Source: Streptomyces dangxiongensis
Lineage (GTDB): Bacteria; Actinomycetota; Actinomycetes; Streptomycetales; Streptomycetaceae
Length of the DNA: 64,000 nt
Assembly (NCBI RefSeq): GCF_003675325.1
Contig: NZ_CP033073.1
Coordinates: 1,674,001-1,738,000 of the forward strand
Direction: 5' to 3'
Of this stretch, positions 44,251-56,855 are shown piece by piece (position 1 is the stretch's first letter; every line of letters begins with the position of its first letter). The position numbers and the translations under genes were made by a program. The notes beneath the pieces are model-generated. The model did no database searches. It was not told where the DNA came from and saw nothing but the letters and a program-made list of their open reading frames with translations.

Positions 44251-45186
44251 TCAGGGCTCCGTCCCGCCCTCCTGGAAGTCCGTCACCCGCTCCAGCAGGA
44301 TCGGCTCCCAGGCGCGCCCCAACTGGATCCGCAGCAGGGGCAGGGAGCCGTCCGTGCGGCCTTCCAGGCGGCCGGTGAGGCGCAGGACGGTGTCGCAGCG
44401 GGCGAGCCACAGGCCGCGCAGGCAGGGACGGGCGCCGTAACCGGCCAGGGTGGCGGCGCGGACGGCCGCCGGGGAGCCCACGGCGAGGGCGAGCCCGGCG
44501 ATGTCCTCGGCGGGGTCGCCCACGCTGGCCGCGGTCCAGTCCAGGATGCCGCGCACCCGGCCGTCGGCGCTGACCAGCACGTGCGCGCCGGTCAGCCCGT
44601 GGTGGGTGAGGACGGCGGTGGCGGCCTGCGCGGCGAGCTGGGCCGCGCCGGCCGGGGTGAGCTGGTTCAGCCGGGCGGTGTCGAACTCGTCGGCCGCGGC
44701 GAGCCGTTCGGCGGCGTGCACGGCCATCCGGCGCAGCGCCTCCAGGGAGCGCGGCGCGGTCCGCGGCACACCCTGTGCCTCCGCCTGGCGCACGGGCACC
44801 GCGCGCAGCCCGCCGAGCAGCCCGGCGAGGTCGGCCTCGCCGACGGCGGAGACGTCGTACTCGTCGGCGGTGCCCCCGGGCACCCTGGTGTCGAGGGTGT
44901 AGGCGAGGCCGGGCGCCCAGTCACCGTGCGCGACGCTGGCCGGGACGGCGACGGGCAGGTGCGGCCGGACCAGGTCGCGCAGGCGCAGCTCCCGGCGGCG
45001 GCGCAGGGAGGCCTCGCGGTCGGGCGCCAGCCGCAGCACATGCCGGCTGCCGACCCACCAGGTGTGCTCCCGTTCCTGCGACACGGGGCGCACATCGGGT
45101 CCTCCGCTGCCGTCACCGCCCTCCTTGAGCAGCGAGCGGACCAGTCGGCGGACGGTGTCCGCGGTGGGTGCCGGTGCCTGGGTCAT
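44251..45186 (-). CDS. Phosphotransferase-fold protein lacking the usual catalytic Asp
   Basis: A 311-residue protein with the choline-kinase/APH fold: RELRLRDLVRPHLPVAVPAS in the N-lobe and GRVRGILDWTAASVGDPAED with the metal-binding Asp (ILDW) in the C-lobe. But the expected HxDxxxxN catalytic loop reads LTHHGLTGAHVLV, so the catalytic Asp is Gly and the Asn is His. It may be a pseudokinase or use another mechanism. ATG 45186 overlaps nothing; it lies 49 bases downstream of the M24 peptidase start region and converges on treZ. Confidence 0.78.
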   Translation of the reverse strand: MTQAPAPTADTVRRLVRSLLKEGGDGSGGPDVRPVSQEREHTWWVGSRHVLRLAPDREASLRRRRELRLRDLVRPHLPVAVPASVAHGDWAPGLAYTLDTRVPGGTADEYDVSAVGEADLAGLLGGLRAVPVRQAEAQGVPRTAPRSLEALRRMAVHAAERLAAADEFDTARLNQLTPAGAAQLAAQAATAVLTHHGLTGAHVLVSADGRVRGILDWTAASVGDPAEDIAGLALAVGSPAAVRAATLAGYGARPCLRGLWLARCDTVLRLTGRLEGRTDGSLPLLRIQLGRAWEPILLERVTDFQEGGTEP

Positions 45187-45235
45187 GGATCGCGCGTCGC
45201 CGTTCCGGGTGTGGTCGAGGTGTCTCCAGGTGCTC

Positions 45236-46363
45236 TCAGTCCACTATGACCATCTCACGCGTGGTGTTGTTGAGTCGGCGACCGCCGTCCCCGGTGACCG
45301 TGACGATGTCCTCGATGCGCACTCCGAAGCGGCCGGGCAGGTAGACACCGGGCTCCACGGAGAAGCACATGCCGGGCACCAGGGGCTGCGCCTCGCCCTC
45401 GATCATGTACGGCGGCTCGTGCGTGGTGACGCCGATGCCGTGCCCCGTGCGGTGGATGAAGTACGCGCCGTACCCGGCGTCGGTGATCACCGCGCGGGCG
45501 GCGCGGTCGACGTCCTGACAGGCCGCGCCCGGGCGTACGGCCCGGAAGCCGGCCTCCTGGGCGGCGCGCACGACGTCGTGGACGCGGCGTTCCTCCTCGG
45601 TCGGCTCGCCGACGTGCACCGTGCGGGTGGTGTCGGAGCCGTAGCCGTCCTTCAGGCCGCCGAAGTCGAGGACGACCATGTCGCCGCTCCGGATGACGCG
45701 GTCGCCGACCTCGTGGTGCGGGTTGGCGCCGTTGGGGCCGGAGCCGACGATGGTGAAGTCGACGTGGGAGTGGCCGAAACGGCGCAGCAGGCCGGCGAGG
45801 TCCTCGCCGACGTCCGACTCGCGGCGGCCGGCGAAGGGCACCTTCCGGATCTCCTCGAACGTCGCGTCGGCAGCCGCTCCGGCGGCGGCCAGGAGTTCCA
45901 GTTCGGCCGCGTCCTTGACGGCCCGCAGCATGGGCAGGGCGTCGGTGAGGGAGGCGTAGGAGGTGTCCGGGAGTGCGCGTTGGAAGCCCAGCAGGTGCAT
46001 CGCCCAGGTGTTGTCGCTGATGCCGAACCGGCCGTGGCCGTCGAGGAGGGCGGCGGTGACGGCGTAGGGGTCCGTGCCGTCGGTCCAGTCGCGCAGGGTC
46101 AGCGCGCCGGCGCCCGCCGCGTGCTCGGCGTCCGGGGCCTCCAGGGTGGGCACCACGAGCACGGGGTCCCGGCCGGGAGCGAGGACCAGCACGGTGAGCC
46201 GTTCGGTGACGGCGGTGGGTGTGTAGCCGGTGAGCCACACCATGTCCGGTCCCGGGGCCACGAGCAGCCCCGCGAGACCGGCGTCGGCGGCGGAGCGCAC
46301 CGCACGCTCCATGCGGGCCGTGTGGTCGGCGGCGGTGAAGGGCGCGGGCGTGGTACCGGTCAT
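45236..46363 (-). CDS. M24 family Xaa-Pro aminopeptidase/dipeptidase-like
   Basis: A 375-residue pita-bread metallopeptidase. The five metal ligands are in order: Asp in VVLDFGG, Asp in GSDTTRTVHV, His in RTGHGIGV, Glu in CFSVEPGVYL, Glu in VRIEDIVTV. The N-terminal 130 residues are the creatinase-like domain. ATG 46363 follows GGAGG, with 35 residues of non-conserved frame upstream discarded. It is cytosolic and probably trims X-Pro bonds. The same strand continues to the phosphotransferase-like gene with a 49-base gap. Confidence 0.9.
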   Translation of the reverse strand: MTGTTPAPFTAADHTARMERAVRSAADAGLAGLLVAPGPDMVWLTGYTPTAVTERLTVLVLAPGRDPVLVVPTLEAPDAEHAAGAGALTLRDWTDGTDPYAVTAALLDGHGRFGISDNTWAMHLLGFQRALPDTSYASLTDALPMLRAVKDAAELELLAAAGAAADATFEEIRKVPFAGRRESDVGEDLAGLLRRFGHSHVDFTIVGSGPNGANPHHEVGDRVIRSGDMVVLDFGGLKDGYGSDTTRTVHVGEPTEEERRVHDVVRAAQEAGFRAVRPGAACQDVDRAARAVITDAGYGAYFIHRTGHGIGVTTHEPPYMIEGEAQPLVPGMCFSVEPGVYLPGRFGVRIEDIVTVTGDGGRRLNNTTREMVIVD

Positions 46364-46602
46364 CCGGGCCTCCGGGAGCGGGCGGGAAAACGGGGCGTGG
46401 GCGTCTCGGCAAGCATCCTGCCCGCCCGGACGGACCCACGCGAGCCGGCCCTCCCGACGGAACCACACGAGCCGGTCACGAGGGCCGGCGCCCCGCGGGG
46501 AGCGGCCAGGGGCGCGGCCCGGGCCCGTCGCGGCTTGCGCGGCGGGAGGTGACCAGGGGTTCCCCCGCGTGTACGAGGCAGCCGTCGGGGGCGGCGGCCC
46601 GG

Positions 46603-47169
46603 TCAGGTCACCACCGCGGGGACCACCGTCAGCCGCTGGTACGCGCCGCTGCCGTGGCGCACGGTGAGGAGCACCGCCTTGCCGGGGCGGGCCCGGACGA
46701 CCGCCCGGGCGAGGTCGGCGGCGGTGTCGACGCGGGCCGTGCCGAACCGGAGGACGACGTCCCCGCGGATCAGGCCGGCCGAGTAGCCGGGACCGGGCAC
46801 GTGCACGCCCACCACCGTGGCGCCCGCCTTCCGGGCGTCGACGGCCTCCACGCCGAGGGATGCCGCGGCCGGCGCCGGAGCGGGGCCCGGGCCGGCCACG
46901 GCGGCGGCCGTGGCCGGGGGCGCCTGCGGCGGCGTCCGGCCCTGGAGCCCGGCGGGTCCGCTCGTCCCGGTCACCGTGGCGCCGACCGTGCCGAGGCCGA
47001 CGCCGGACAGCACCAGCACGGTGCCGGCGCCGAGGCCCAGCAGCAGGGGCCGCAGTCGCCGTTCGCGCCGGCGCGCGGCGTGCGGGCGCCGGACGGTGCC
47101 GGGGGTGCCGTCCGCGGCCCGCCGGTCCTGGCCCGGCATCGGCTTGGGACGCAACGCAGTCTGTTCCAT
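46603..47169 (-). CDS. Membrane-anchored PDZ-domain protein
   Basis: A 188-residue protein: a basic 40-residue cytosolic start, one membrane segment (LLLGLGAGTVLVLSGVGLGT, about 42-64), a Pro/Ala-rich linker, and a PDZ domain (about 105-185: VEAVDARKAGATVVGVHVPG, PGYSAGLIRGDVVLRFGTAR). There is no protease domain, although the layout resembles HtrA with the catalytic part removed. ATG 47169. It follows the multicopper oxidase on the same strand but is separated by a strong terminator, so it probably has its own promoter within 47170-47252. Role unknown. Confidence 0.82.
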   Translation of the reverse strand: MEQTALRPKPMPGQDRRAADGTPGTVRRPHAARRRERRLRPLLLGLGAGTVLVLSGVGLGTVGATVTGTSGPAGLQGRTPPQAPPATAAAVAGPGPAPAPAAASLGVEAVDARKAGATVVGVHVPGPGYSAGLIRGDVVLRFGTARVDTAADLARAVVRARPGKAVLLTVRHGSGAYQRLTVVPAVVT

Positions 47170-47252
47170 GGTTCGCTCGCCTCCGGCTGGTGCTCTACCC
47201 GCCCCGCCGGGCCGCGACGAGACACGAACGGGTGAGACTGGCCGAAGGGCGG

Positions 47253-47281
47253 CGGAGGGCGGCCATGACGGCCGCCCTCCG
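47253..47281 (-). terminator. Strong hairpin after the multicopper oxidase gene
   Basis: CGGAGGGCGGCC (47253-47264), loop ATGAC, GGCCGCCCTCCG (47270-47281): a perfect 12-bp stem, 11 bases past the oxidase stop on the minus strand. Confidence 0.8.
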
Positions 47282-47292
47282 AGGGTGGTTGC

Positions 47293-49167
47293 TCAGCCCG
47301 TGTGGCCCTCGCCGTGGCCGCCGTGGGCCCCGCCGTGGTCGAACTTCATGGCCTCGGGCGGCATGACGACGAAGGGCCGCATCATCCCCATGTCCTCGTG
47401 CTCCAGCAGATGGCAGTGGTACATGAACCGGCCGTACGCGCCGTCGAAGCGGCCCATGACCCGCAGCATCTGGTCTCCCGGCACCCGGAAGACGTCCTTG
47501 TGGCCCCGCTCGTTGGGTGCGAGCGGGATAGTCCGGCCGGTGTCGTAGCGGATCGGGGTGCGGGTGCCGCCCACCGCCGGGTCGAAGCCCGAGACGTCGT
47601 AGGCGTCCCGGCCAAGGAGCTGGAAGTCGGCCAGGTGGATGTGCATGGGGTGCACGATGGGCGCGAGGTTGAGGAAGCTCCACTGCTCGTAACTGCCCTC
47701 GGCGACGGTGAAGCCGAGTCCGTCGTTGAACGTGCGGGCGGTGCGCCGGTATGTCTTCGTGGTGCCGTCCGGGCCGGTGACCTGGACGATGCCGTCGGCC
47801 GGGAGCCGCAGTCCTGCGGTGCCCTGGACCTCGGTCATCTCCCAGATCTCCGGGTGGCCGCCGGCGCCCTTGGTGGTGGGCGGGGTGAGCAGGATCAGGC
47901 GGTGGCCGTGCGGGATGTCGTGGCCGATGCGGCGGAAGGAGCCGGAGAGCACCTCGGGCAGTTCGAAGGTGTCCTCCGCGCAGCCCTCCCCCACCCGGAA
48001 CTCCAGCACGGCCGGGAAGGGCACGTCTCCGACCGGGTCGGGCACGCCGGCCGGCTGGTTGGCGCCCTTGTTCACCAGGCGCAGGGTCCGGCCGGCCAGC
48101 GCGCGGAAGTCGACCAGCAGGTCGAAGCGCTCGGCCGGCGCGGCGGTCAGGGCGGGCAGCTCCTCGTCGAAGTCGACCGGGACCGGGCGCGGCAGCAGGC
48201 CGCCGTCGCTGCCGATCTGGTGGACGGTCCCCGGCACGGGCTCGCCGTCCTCGTCGATCAGGACGAGTTCGAAGATGCGCGCGTTGGAGGCGTTGACCAG
48301 CCGGAAGCGGTACCAGGCCGGGTCGACGTCGGCGTAGGGCCAGATGCGGCCGTTGACCGTGGTGTAGGGGCCGGTGAACGGGACGGTGACCGGCTTCCCG
48401 GTCTCCGGGTTGCTGTCCTGGACGATCAGCGTCTTGTGCAGCAGCCGCCCGTTGAGGCGGCCGTACTCGTCGGTGTCGAGGTTGCGGTCGGCGATGAGCA
48501 GCGGGATCTCCCGCTCACCGGAGGGCAGGCGGAGGGCGTCCTCCTCGTCGTCACGGACGAGGTAGGTGCCGTACAGGCCCGCCATCACGTTCCACCGGGT
48601 GATGTTCATCGCGTGGTCGTGGTACCACCACTGCACCGCCTGGTGGTCGTTCGGGTACTCCGAGAGCTGGGCGTCGCCGTGGCCGACGGCGTTGTCCGCC
48701 CAGCCGTCGTTGCCGCCGCCCGTCTGTGCGCCGTGCAGATGGGTCACCGACCAGGCGGGCAGGGCGGCGACGTCCTTGTTGGGTTCGGCGCCCTCGCGGC
48801 CGGGCTCGGTGGTGGCCTGGGGCCGGCCGTCCGTGCGCAGCTTCACCTCCACCGAGGTGACCGGGTACTCGCTCTCCTTCGGTATGCGGTTGGTCCAGGC
48901 GATGCGGACGCGCTGTCCGCGCCGGACCTCGATGGTCGGGCCCGGCACATGGCCGTCGTACCCCCACATGAGGGTGGGCGGCAACTGCGGGTGCAGGCGC
49001 ACCCAGGCCGGGCGCAGGGCGATCTCGGTCTCCCGCAGGACGTCGTCCGCCGCGGGCCGCAGGACCGGCGGGACCGATAACGGCCCGACGTACGGCGTGA
49101 GTTCGGTCGTCACCGGCGCCTGCCCGGCCGCGGTCCCCGTGGTGGGCCTTTCGATGATCTCGGTCAA
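47293..49167 (-). CDS. Multicopper oxidase (phenoxazinone synthase/CotA-like)
   Basis: A 624-residue three-domain copper oxidase. All four copper clusters are visible: [33 protein letters not shown] and [14 protein letters not shown] (type 1 site with axial Met). The C-terminus is His/Gly-rich ([12 protein letters not shown]), possibly loading copper. There is no signal peptide, as in phenoxazinone synthase and CotA. Substrates may be phenols, bilirubin-like or metal ions. I take TTG 49167 (GGGGGTG eight bases before) since no closer ATG/GTG fits; the open frame continues far upstream only as antisense of the geosmin gene. It is downstream of geoA on the same strand. Confidence 0.9.
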   Translation of the reverse strand: MTEIIERPTTGTAAGQAPVTTELTPYVGPLSVPPVLRPAADDVLRETEIALRPAWVRLHPQLPPTLMWGYDGHVPGPTIEVRRGQRVRIAWTNRIPKESEYPVTSVEVKLRTDGRPQATTEPGREGAEPNKDVAALPAWSVTHLHGAQTGGGNDGWADNAVGHGDAQLSEYPNDHQAVQWWYHDHAMNITRWNVMAGLYGTYLVRDDEEDALRLPSGEREIPLLIADRNLDTDEYGRLNGRLLHKTLIVQDSNPETGKPVTVPFTGPYTTVNGRIWPYADVDPAWYRFRLVNASNARIFELVLIDEDGEPVPGTVHQIGSDGGLLPRPVPVDFDEELPALTAAPAERFDLLVDFRALAGRTLRLVNKGANQPAGVPDPVGDVPFPAVLEFRVGEGCAEDTFELPEVLSGSFRRIGHDIPHGHRLILLTPPTTKGAGGHPEIWEMTEVQGTAGLRLPADGIVQVTGPDGTTKTYRRTARTFNDGLGFTVAEGSYEQWSFLNLAPIVHPMHIHLADFQLLGRDAYDVSGFDPAVGGTRTPIRYDTGRTIPLAPNERGHKDVFRVPGDQMLRVMGRFDGAYGRFMYHCHLLEHEDMGMMRPFVVMPPEAMKFDHGGAHGGHGEGHTG

Positions 49168-49283
49168 GATCGGACACCCCCGTGTTTTTCTGTGGCCTGT
49201 TGCTCCCCTTACTCGACAAGACCCCCGAAGGCGCACCTTAGTTCCCTGAATGCCCGGTTCCGCACGAGAAGATTCCGCGCCCG

Positions 49284-51455
<2,172 letters not shown>

Positions 51456-51606
51456 CTACCCGTGGCCCCGTGGCCCCATCCATCCGGCCGCACATGATCA
51501 CACCATCGCGTGAATCACCCGCGAAACGCGGAATTCCCCGCGCCGGGTCCTCCCGTGCGCGCCCGTGCCGGATTCGCGCGGCGTCGACGGCGTGGACGGC
51601 GTCGCG

Positions 51607-52815
51607 TCACCCCCGCCGTGCGCCACCCGACGGGTCGGCCTGGATGAGCGCGTGCGTCCCGCTCGTCCGCCAGCGCTGCCCCTCGGCGGCCACCAGCGCG
51701 GCCTCGGTCGCGGCGCTCAGGCCGGTGATCACCTCGGACTTCAGGGTGCGCAGCGCGGCGACCGGACCGGGGAAGTACGCGGTCGTCTCCCGGAAGGGCG
51801 TGGTGGGCGGCCAGAACCGGTCGCCCACCAGACGGCGGTAGTTGAGGTCGCCCTTGACGACGGTCAGCGTGGCCGCCGCGAACTCGGCGCGCAGGTCGTC
51901 CGGCATGTCGGCGTACGGCAGCGGGGCGCAGGAGAAGGGGTGGGCGCGGACGGTGAGGCGGCCGTCGGCCATGGCGGACCGGAGCACGCGCCCGTACCCG
52001 CCCGCCGCGCCGGGGGCCGCACGCAGTCGGTTCAGGGCGTCCACGACGTCGGCGGTGGTGGCGTCGGAGACGTAGTAGGGGTACGGCTTGACGTGCAGGA
52101 CGGCCCGCGCGGCCCGGCCCTCGGTGAGGAGGTGGGCGATCAGCAGGAGATCGGGGAGGAGTTCACGGCCGGCGTTGTCCGCGACGAGCACGAGCGTGCC
52201 GGTGCCGGCCGGCGGCAGCAGCGACCACAGGGTCTCGCTGTCGTCCGCGACCAGCGCGGGGACCGGCTGCCGGGTCCCGGCGTCCGCGGCGGAGAGCCGG
52301 AAGCCGAGGTCGGCGCGGTTGCCCCACAGGGAGCCGTGCAGCAGGGCGCGCGCCCGTTCCTCCTCGGGCAGGTCCCGCAGGCCGTCCAGGGCGGCCAGTT
52401 CCGCGTCGGTCTCGGGGGCGTCGAGTTCGGCGCGCTTGAACGGGCGGAAGGGGTCGATGCCCTGCCAGGCGCCCGGTCCGACGTAGCCGACGGCGTCGAG
52501 CAGCCGGCGGTAGAAGTAGCTCTCGGACCACAGCCACGGCACGTCGTACCAGGACCGGCCGGTGTGGTCGGGCAGGCCCCAGGCGTGCCAGCGGTCCCGG
52601 TCCGGGGCGTCGGCGGGCAGCGGCCCGACCGTGCCCTCGGTGCAGTTCCTCAGCAGCTCGTCCAGCGCCGCGTGCTGCGCGGGGCCGAACGGGAAAGCGT
52701 CCCGTACCTGCCGGATGATGGCGGGATGCCGCTCGGCCAGCACGCTGTGCGGGAACGAGCCGGGCTCGTCACCGCGGATCACGGGTGCGAAGGGGGTGTC
52801 GGGCATGTCCGTCAC
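51607..52815 (-). CDS. ARMT1/DUF89-like damage-control phosphatase
   Basis: A 402-residue protein with DUF89/ARMT1 signatures: LHGSLWGNRADLGFRLSAA (Asn/Asp metal site), LVLVADNAGRELLPDLLLIA (Asp/Asn) and LTVVKGDLNYRRLVGDRFWP (Asp). Members are metal-dependent phosphatases that hydrolyse damaged or surplus sugar phosphates. Start ATG 52815; a second ATG at 52806 is possible. It begins 13 bases after the stop of cprB on the same strand, so the two may be co-transcribed. The substrate is not known. Confidence 0.85.
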   Translation of the reverse strand: MTDMPDTPFAPVIRGDEPGSFPHSVLAERHPAIIRQVRDAFPFGPAQHAALDELLRNCTEGTVGPLPADAPDRDRWHAWGLPDHTGRSWYDVPWLWSESYFYRRLLDAVGYVGPGAWQGIDPFRPFKRAELDAPETDAELAALDGLRDLPEEERARALLHGSLWGNRADLGFRLSAADAGTRQPVPALVADDSETLWSLLPPAGTGTLVLVADNAGRELLPDLLLIAHLLTEGRAARAVLHVKPYPYYVSDATTADVVDALNRLRAAPGAAGGYGRVLRSAMADGRLTVRAHPFSCAPLPYADMPDDLRAEFAAATLTVVKGDLNYRRLVGDRFWPPTTPFRETTAYFPGPVAALRTLKSEVITGLSAATEAALVAAEGQRWRTSGTHALIQADPSGGARRG

Positions 52816-52828
52816 CGTACCGCCCGGG

Positions 52829-53476
52829 TCAGGCGGCTCTGGTCTCCCGCTCCAACTGGGTGGCGAGGGTGACGTAGCGGGGGCGGCGGTGCACGGGGAC
52901 GAGGCCCCGGATGATCAGGTGCCACATCTCGGCGACCCGGCGCGGAAGCCGTCCGATCGGTTCGAGGGAGCGGCCGGCGACCCGGGTGCCGATGAAGAAG
53001 CAGACGAGGGAGTGGGCGACGGCGCCGACGTCGAGTTCGCCGTGCACGTCGGCCTCCCGCACGGCTCCGCCGAACTTGCGGGTGGCGTACTCCAGCCACT
53101 CGGTGAACGGATGCCGCAGCGGCGGCCGTACGGCGATGTCCGCGGTGGCCAGGCGGAGTCCGGCGCGCGGCACCGGGTCCTCCACGGCGAGCCGGGCGAT
53201 GCCGAACGTGGTGCGCATCAGGGATTCCAGGGAGGAGCAGCCGCGGCTCTCGACGTCGGCCACGACCCGCTGCGCGGCCCGGGCCTGGAGTTCCAGGATG
53301 GCGTGGGCCAGGTCCTCCTTGGCGGCGAAGTGGAAGTACAGGGCGCCCTTGGTGACCTTCGCGTGTGCGACGATGTCGCTCAGGCTGGTGGTCTCGTAGC
53401 CCCGCCGGTCGAACAGGTCGGCGGCGGCCGTGATGATGGTTGCCCGGGTCTGCTCGGCGCGTAACTGCCTTGCCAT
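52829..53476 (-). CDS. cprB: Gamma-butyrolactone receptor-like TetR regulator
   Basis: A 215-residue ScbR/ArpA/CprB-type repressor. The N-terminal TetR HTH is nearly identical, from memory, to CprB of S. coelicolor: MARQLRAEQTRATIITAAAD, then LSDIVAHAKVTKGALYFHFA. The ligand domain keeps RAGLRLATADIAVRPPLRHP, ending in ARYVTLA-like RPRYVTLATQLE. ATG 53476 follows GAGGAGGGG at eight bases. Such proteins bind A-factor-like signals and control antibiotics and development. No butyrolactone synthase (AfsA-like) gene is adjacent, so it is an orphan receptor. An ARE-like sequence lies just upstream. Confidence 0.92.
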   Translation of the reverse strand: MARQLRAEQTRATIITAAADLFDRRGYETTSLSDIVAHAKVTKGALYFHFAAKEDLAHAILELQARAAQRVVADVESRGCSSLESLMRTTFGIARLAVEDPVPRAGLRLATADIAVRPPLRHPFTEWLEYATRKFGGAVREADVHGELDVGAVAHSLVCFFIGTRVAGRSLEPIGRLPRRVAEMWHLIIRGLVPVHRRPRYVTLATQLERETRAA

Positions 53477-53500
53477 CGCGGGACCCCTCCTCGCACTGTG

Positions 53501-53525
53501 AACGAACAGGACATGCGGTTTGTTT
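53501..53525. promoter_or_regulatory. ARE-like operator upstream of cprB
   Basis: On the minus strand AAACAAACCG (53525-53516) matches one half of autoregulatory elements bound by butyrolactone receptors (ANACANACCG). A weaker inverted half (TGTTCGTT) completes a 25-base element ending 24 bases upstream of the cprB ATG. Autorepression is inferred. The stretch 53526-53916 beyond it has no gene I can support. Confidence 0.5.
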
Positions 53526-53916
53526 TAACCCCTTGCATACGATAACTCACCGAGCGGCAACGGGAGTCCGGCGTCCCGGCCCGCGGGCGGCACACGTGTC
53601 ACCGTCCCGGCCCGCAGCTCACGACGGGTCCCCTCCCGCTCGTGCGGGGGCGGGCTCAGAACGGGTTCCTCCCGTTCCGCACCGGCGGCGCCCGGCGGCC
53701 GCGGGGCGGTGGCCGCCGCCGCCATGATCGCCAGGGATACGAGGCCGGTGGCGGGCACCTCGACGAGATCTCGGAGCAGGCGCGAAACAGCCGGGCCGGT
53801 CGGTGCTTCCACGCCCCGCGGGTCCCGTCGGTGACTCCGGATGAACGGGGTGGGCGCCGGCACCGTACTGGACGCCGCAGCCCCCGATTCCCGCGCCGGC
53901 CGAGGAGACGCCCCCG

Positions 53917-54843
53917 ATGACCCGGATGACCGCCCGCCTGAGTGTCAGGGTGGCCGCCGCGGCGGCGCCGCTCCTGCTCCTGCCGTGGGCGGCGGGGCCC
54001 GCGCAGGCGCACGGCGCCCCCACGGATCCGGTCAGCCGGGTCTACGCGTGCTCCCCCGAGGGCGGCGCCGCCGCCCGGTCGGCGGCCTGCCGGGCCGCGG
54101 TCGCGGCGAACGGCGCCCCGTTCACCGCGTGGGACAACCTGCGGGTGGCGGGGGTGGGGGGCCGTGACCGGCGGGTGATCCCGGACGGCCGGCTGTGCAG
54201 CGGCAACCTGCCGGCGTACCGGGGGCTGGATCTGGCCCGGACCGACTGGCCGGCGACGCGGCTGACGCCGGGGGCCCGGCTGACGCTGACGTACGCGTCG
54301 ACCATCGCGCACACGGGCACGTTCCGGCTCTATCTGACCCGGCCGGGCTACGACCCCGCGAAGCCGCTGACCTGGTCCGACCTGCCGGAGCGGCCCTTCG
54401 CCGAGGTCACCGACCCGCCGCTGCGCGACGGCGCGTACCACATCGGCGCGACGCTGCCGGCGGACCGGACGGGCCGGCAGATGCTGTACACGGTCTGGCA
54501 GAACAGCAGCACGCCGGACACGTACTACTCGTGTTCCGACGTGGTGTTCCCGGGGCGTGCGAGAGCCGCCGGCGCGGCAACGGGCACGACACCGGCGGCG
54601 ACGGCTCCGGCGTCATCGCGCCCGCGGCCCGCGCGGACGGCGGGTTCTCCGCCGGTGAGCCCGACCGCCGCGCACGGGCGGCGGGAGGGGCGTCCCGAGG
54701 CCGCCGCGGGTGACGGGTCGCCGGTGGTGGACGCCACCCGCGACGGCTCGGGGGTCTCGGCGCCGCTGCTGGCGGGCGGCGCCGCCGCGGTGCTGTTGGT
54801 CACCGGGGGCGCCGCCCTCGCTCTGCGGCTGCGACGACGCTGA
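53917..54843 (+). CDS. Membrane-anchored AA10 lytic polysaccharide monooxygenase
   Basis: A 308-residue copper enzyme. The signal peptide (1-31, ending AGPAQA) leaves His32 as the N-terminal copper-binding residue (HGAPTDPVSR). The second copper His is in STIAHTGTFRLYL (about 132). Cys pairs and TPDTYYSCSDVVF complete the AA10 core (to about 210). A Pro/Ser/Thr/Arg-rich linker then leads to one C-terminal membrane helix (LLAGGAAAVLLVTGGAALAL) with an RLRRR end and no LPxTG. Cell-surface retention suggests action on the cell's own glucan or chitin rather than bulk biomass. GAGGAG precedes ATG 53917. Confidence 0.87.
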   Translation: MTRMTARLSVRVAAAAAPLLLLPWAAGPAQAHGAPTDPVSRVYACSPEGGAAARSAACRAAVAANGAPFTAWDNLRVAGVGGRDRRVIPDGRLCSGNLPAYRGLDLARTDWPATRLTPGARLTLTYASTIAHTGTFRLYLTRPGYDPAKPLTWSDLPERPFAEVTDPPLRDGAYHIGATLPADRTGRQMLYTVWQNSSTPDTYYSCSDVVFPGRARAAGAATGTTPAATAPASSRPRPARTAGSPPVSPTAAHGRREGRPEAAAGDGSPVVDATRDGSGVSAPLLAGGAAAVLLVTGGAALALRLRRR

Positions 54844-54862
54844 AACGGGGTCCTACGGCACG

Positions 54863-56151
<1,289 letters not shown>

Positions 56152-56850
56152 ATGGCCTCGTCCCCGGACGTTCCGTCCGCCGGCAACACCCCCGAGAACC
56201 CCGGAAGCGGTTCACCCTCCGACACGCAGAACGCCGCCGGAACCGTCACCGGCGGCGAACGGCGGGGCCGCGTCCGGGCCCGCCGGGCGGCGGTGATGGC
56301 CGTACCCGCCACGCTGATCGCCGCCGGCCTCGCGGTCCTCACCGCACAGGGTGCGCTCGGTGTGCAGTTCGCGATCTCCGGCATGCCCTTCACGGTCACC
56401 GCGACCGAGCTGAACGGCACCGGGTTCGAACAGTTCGGCTCGCTCGACAACATGGCCGACGGCAGCCCCAACGCCGGGGACAGCGGCGGCCAGGTCCTCG
56501 TCATCACCTCCGCCATCAAGAACGCCACGCTGACCAAGCTGTGCCAGAGCGTCGACCTCGGCGGCACCAACCTGCTGATCAAGGCGGGCGGCGGCAAGGA
56601 CAAGGTCAGCGCGCGCGACCTGACCACCGACTCCACCGAGCTGTCGGGTGACGCCGCGTTCGACAACATCGAGATCGGCAACGACGCCAGCACGCTGACC
56701 AAGGCGGGGGTGAAGGGTCCGATCGGCGTCTTCAGCCAGCAGGCCGACACCGTGCGGATCGCCAAACTGCGGCAGACCAACTACGCGACGACGGCGGGTG
56801 TGTTCAAACTGCCGGGTCTGAAGCTGAGCTTCAGCGACTCGGGTTGCTGA
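56152..56850 (+). CDS. DUF6230 family protein
   Basis: A 232-residue protein with a 50-residue hydrophilic start, one membrane segment (AVMAVPATLIAAGLAVLTAQ, about 48-68) and an extracytoplasmic domain starting LGVQFAISGMPFTVTATELN, the DUF6230 pattern, and ending LPGLKLSFSDSGC. ATG 56152 is chosen for GGGAGCAG just before it; a start 18 bases earlier is possible. It is coupled to DUF6114, whose start lies five bases after the stop. This pair is common in Streptomyces; the function is unknown. Confidence 0.87.
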   Translation: MASSPDVPSAGNTPENPGSGSPSDTQNAAGTVTGGERRGRVRARRAAVMAVPATLIAAGLAVLTAQGALGVQFAISGMPFTVTATELNGTGFEQFGSLDNMADGSPNAGDSGGQVLVITSAIKNATLTKLCQSVDLGGTNLLIKAGGGKDKVSARDLTTDSTELSGDAAFDNIEIGNDASTLTKAGVKGPIGVFSQQADTVRIAKLRQTNYATTAGVFKLPGLKLSFSDSGC

Positions 56851-56855
56851 TCGCC

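Noticed and set aside
53525..53863. A 112-codon minus-strand ORF between cprB and the LPMO gene
   Set aside because: Arg/Pro/Ala-rich, no start signal, no recognisable family.
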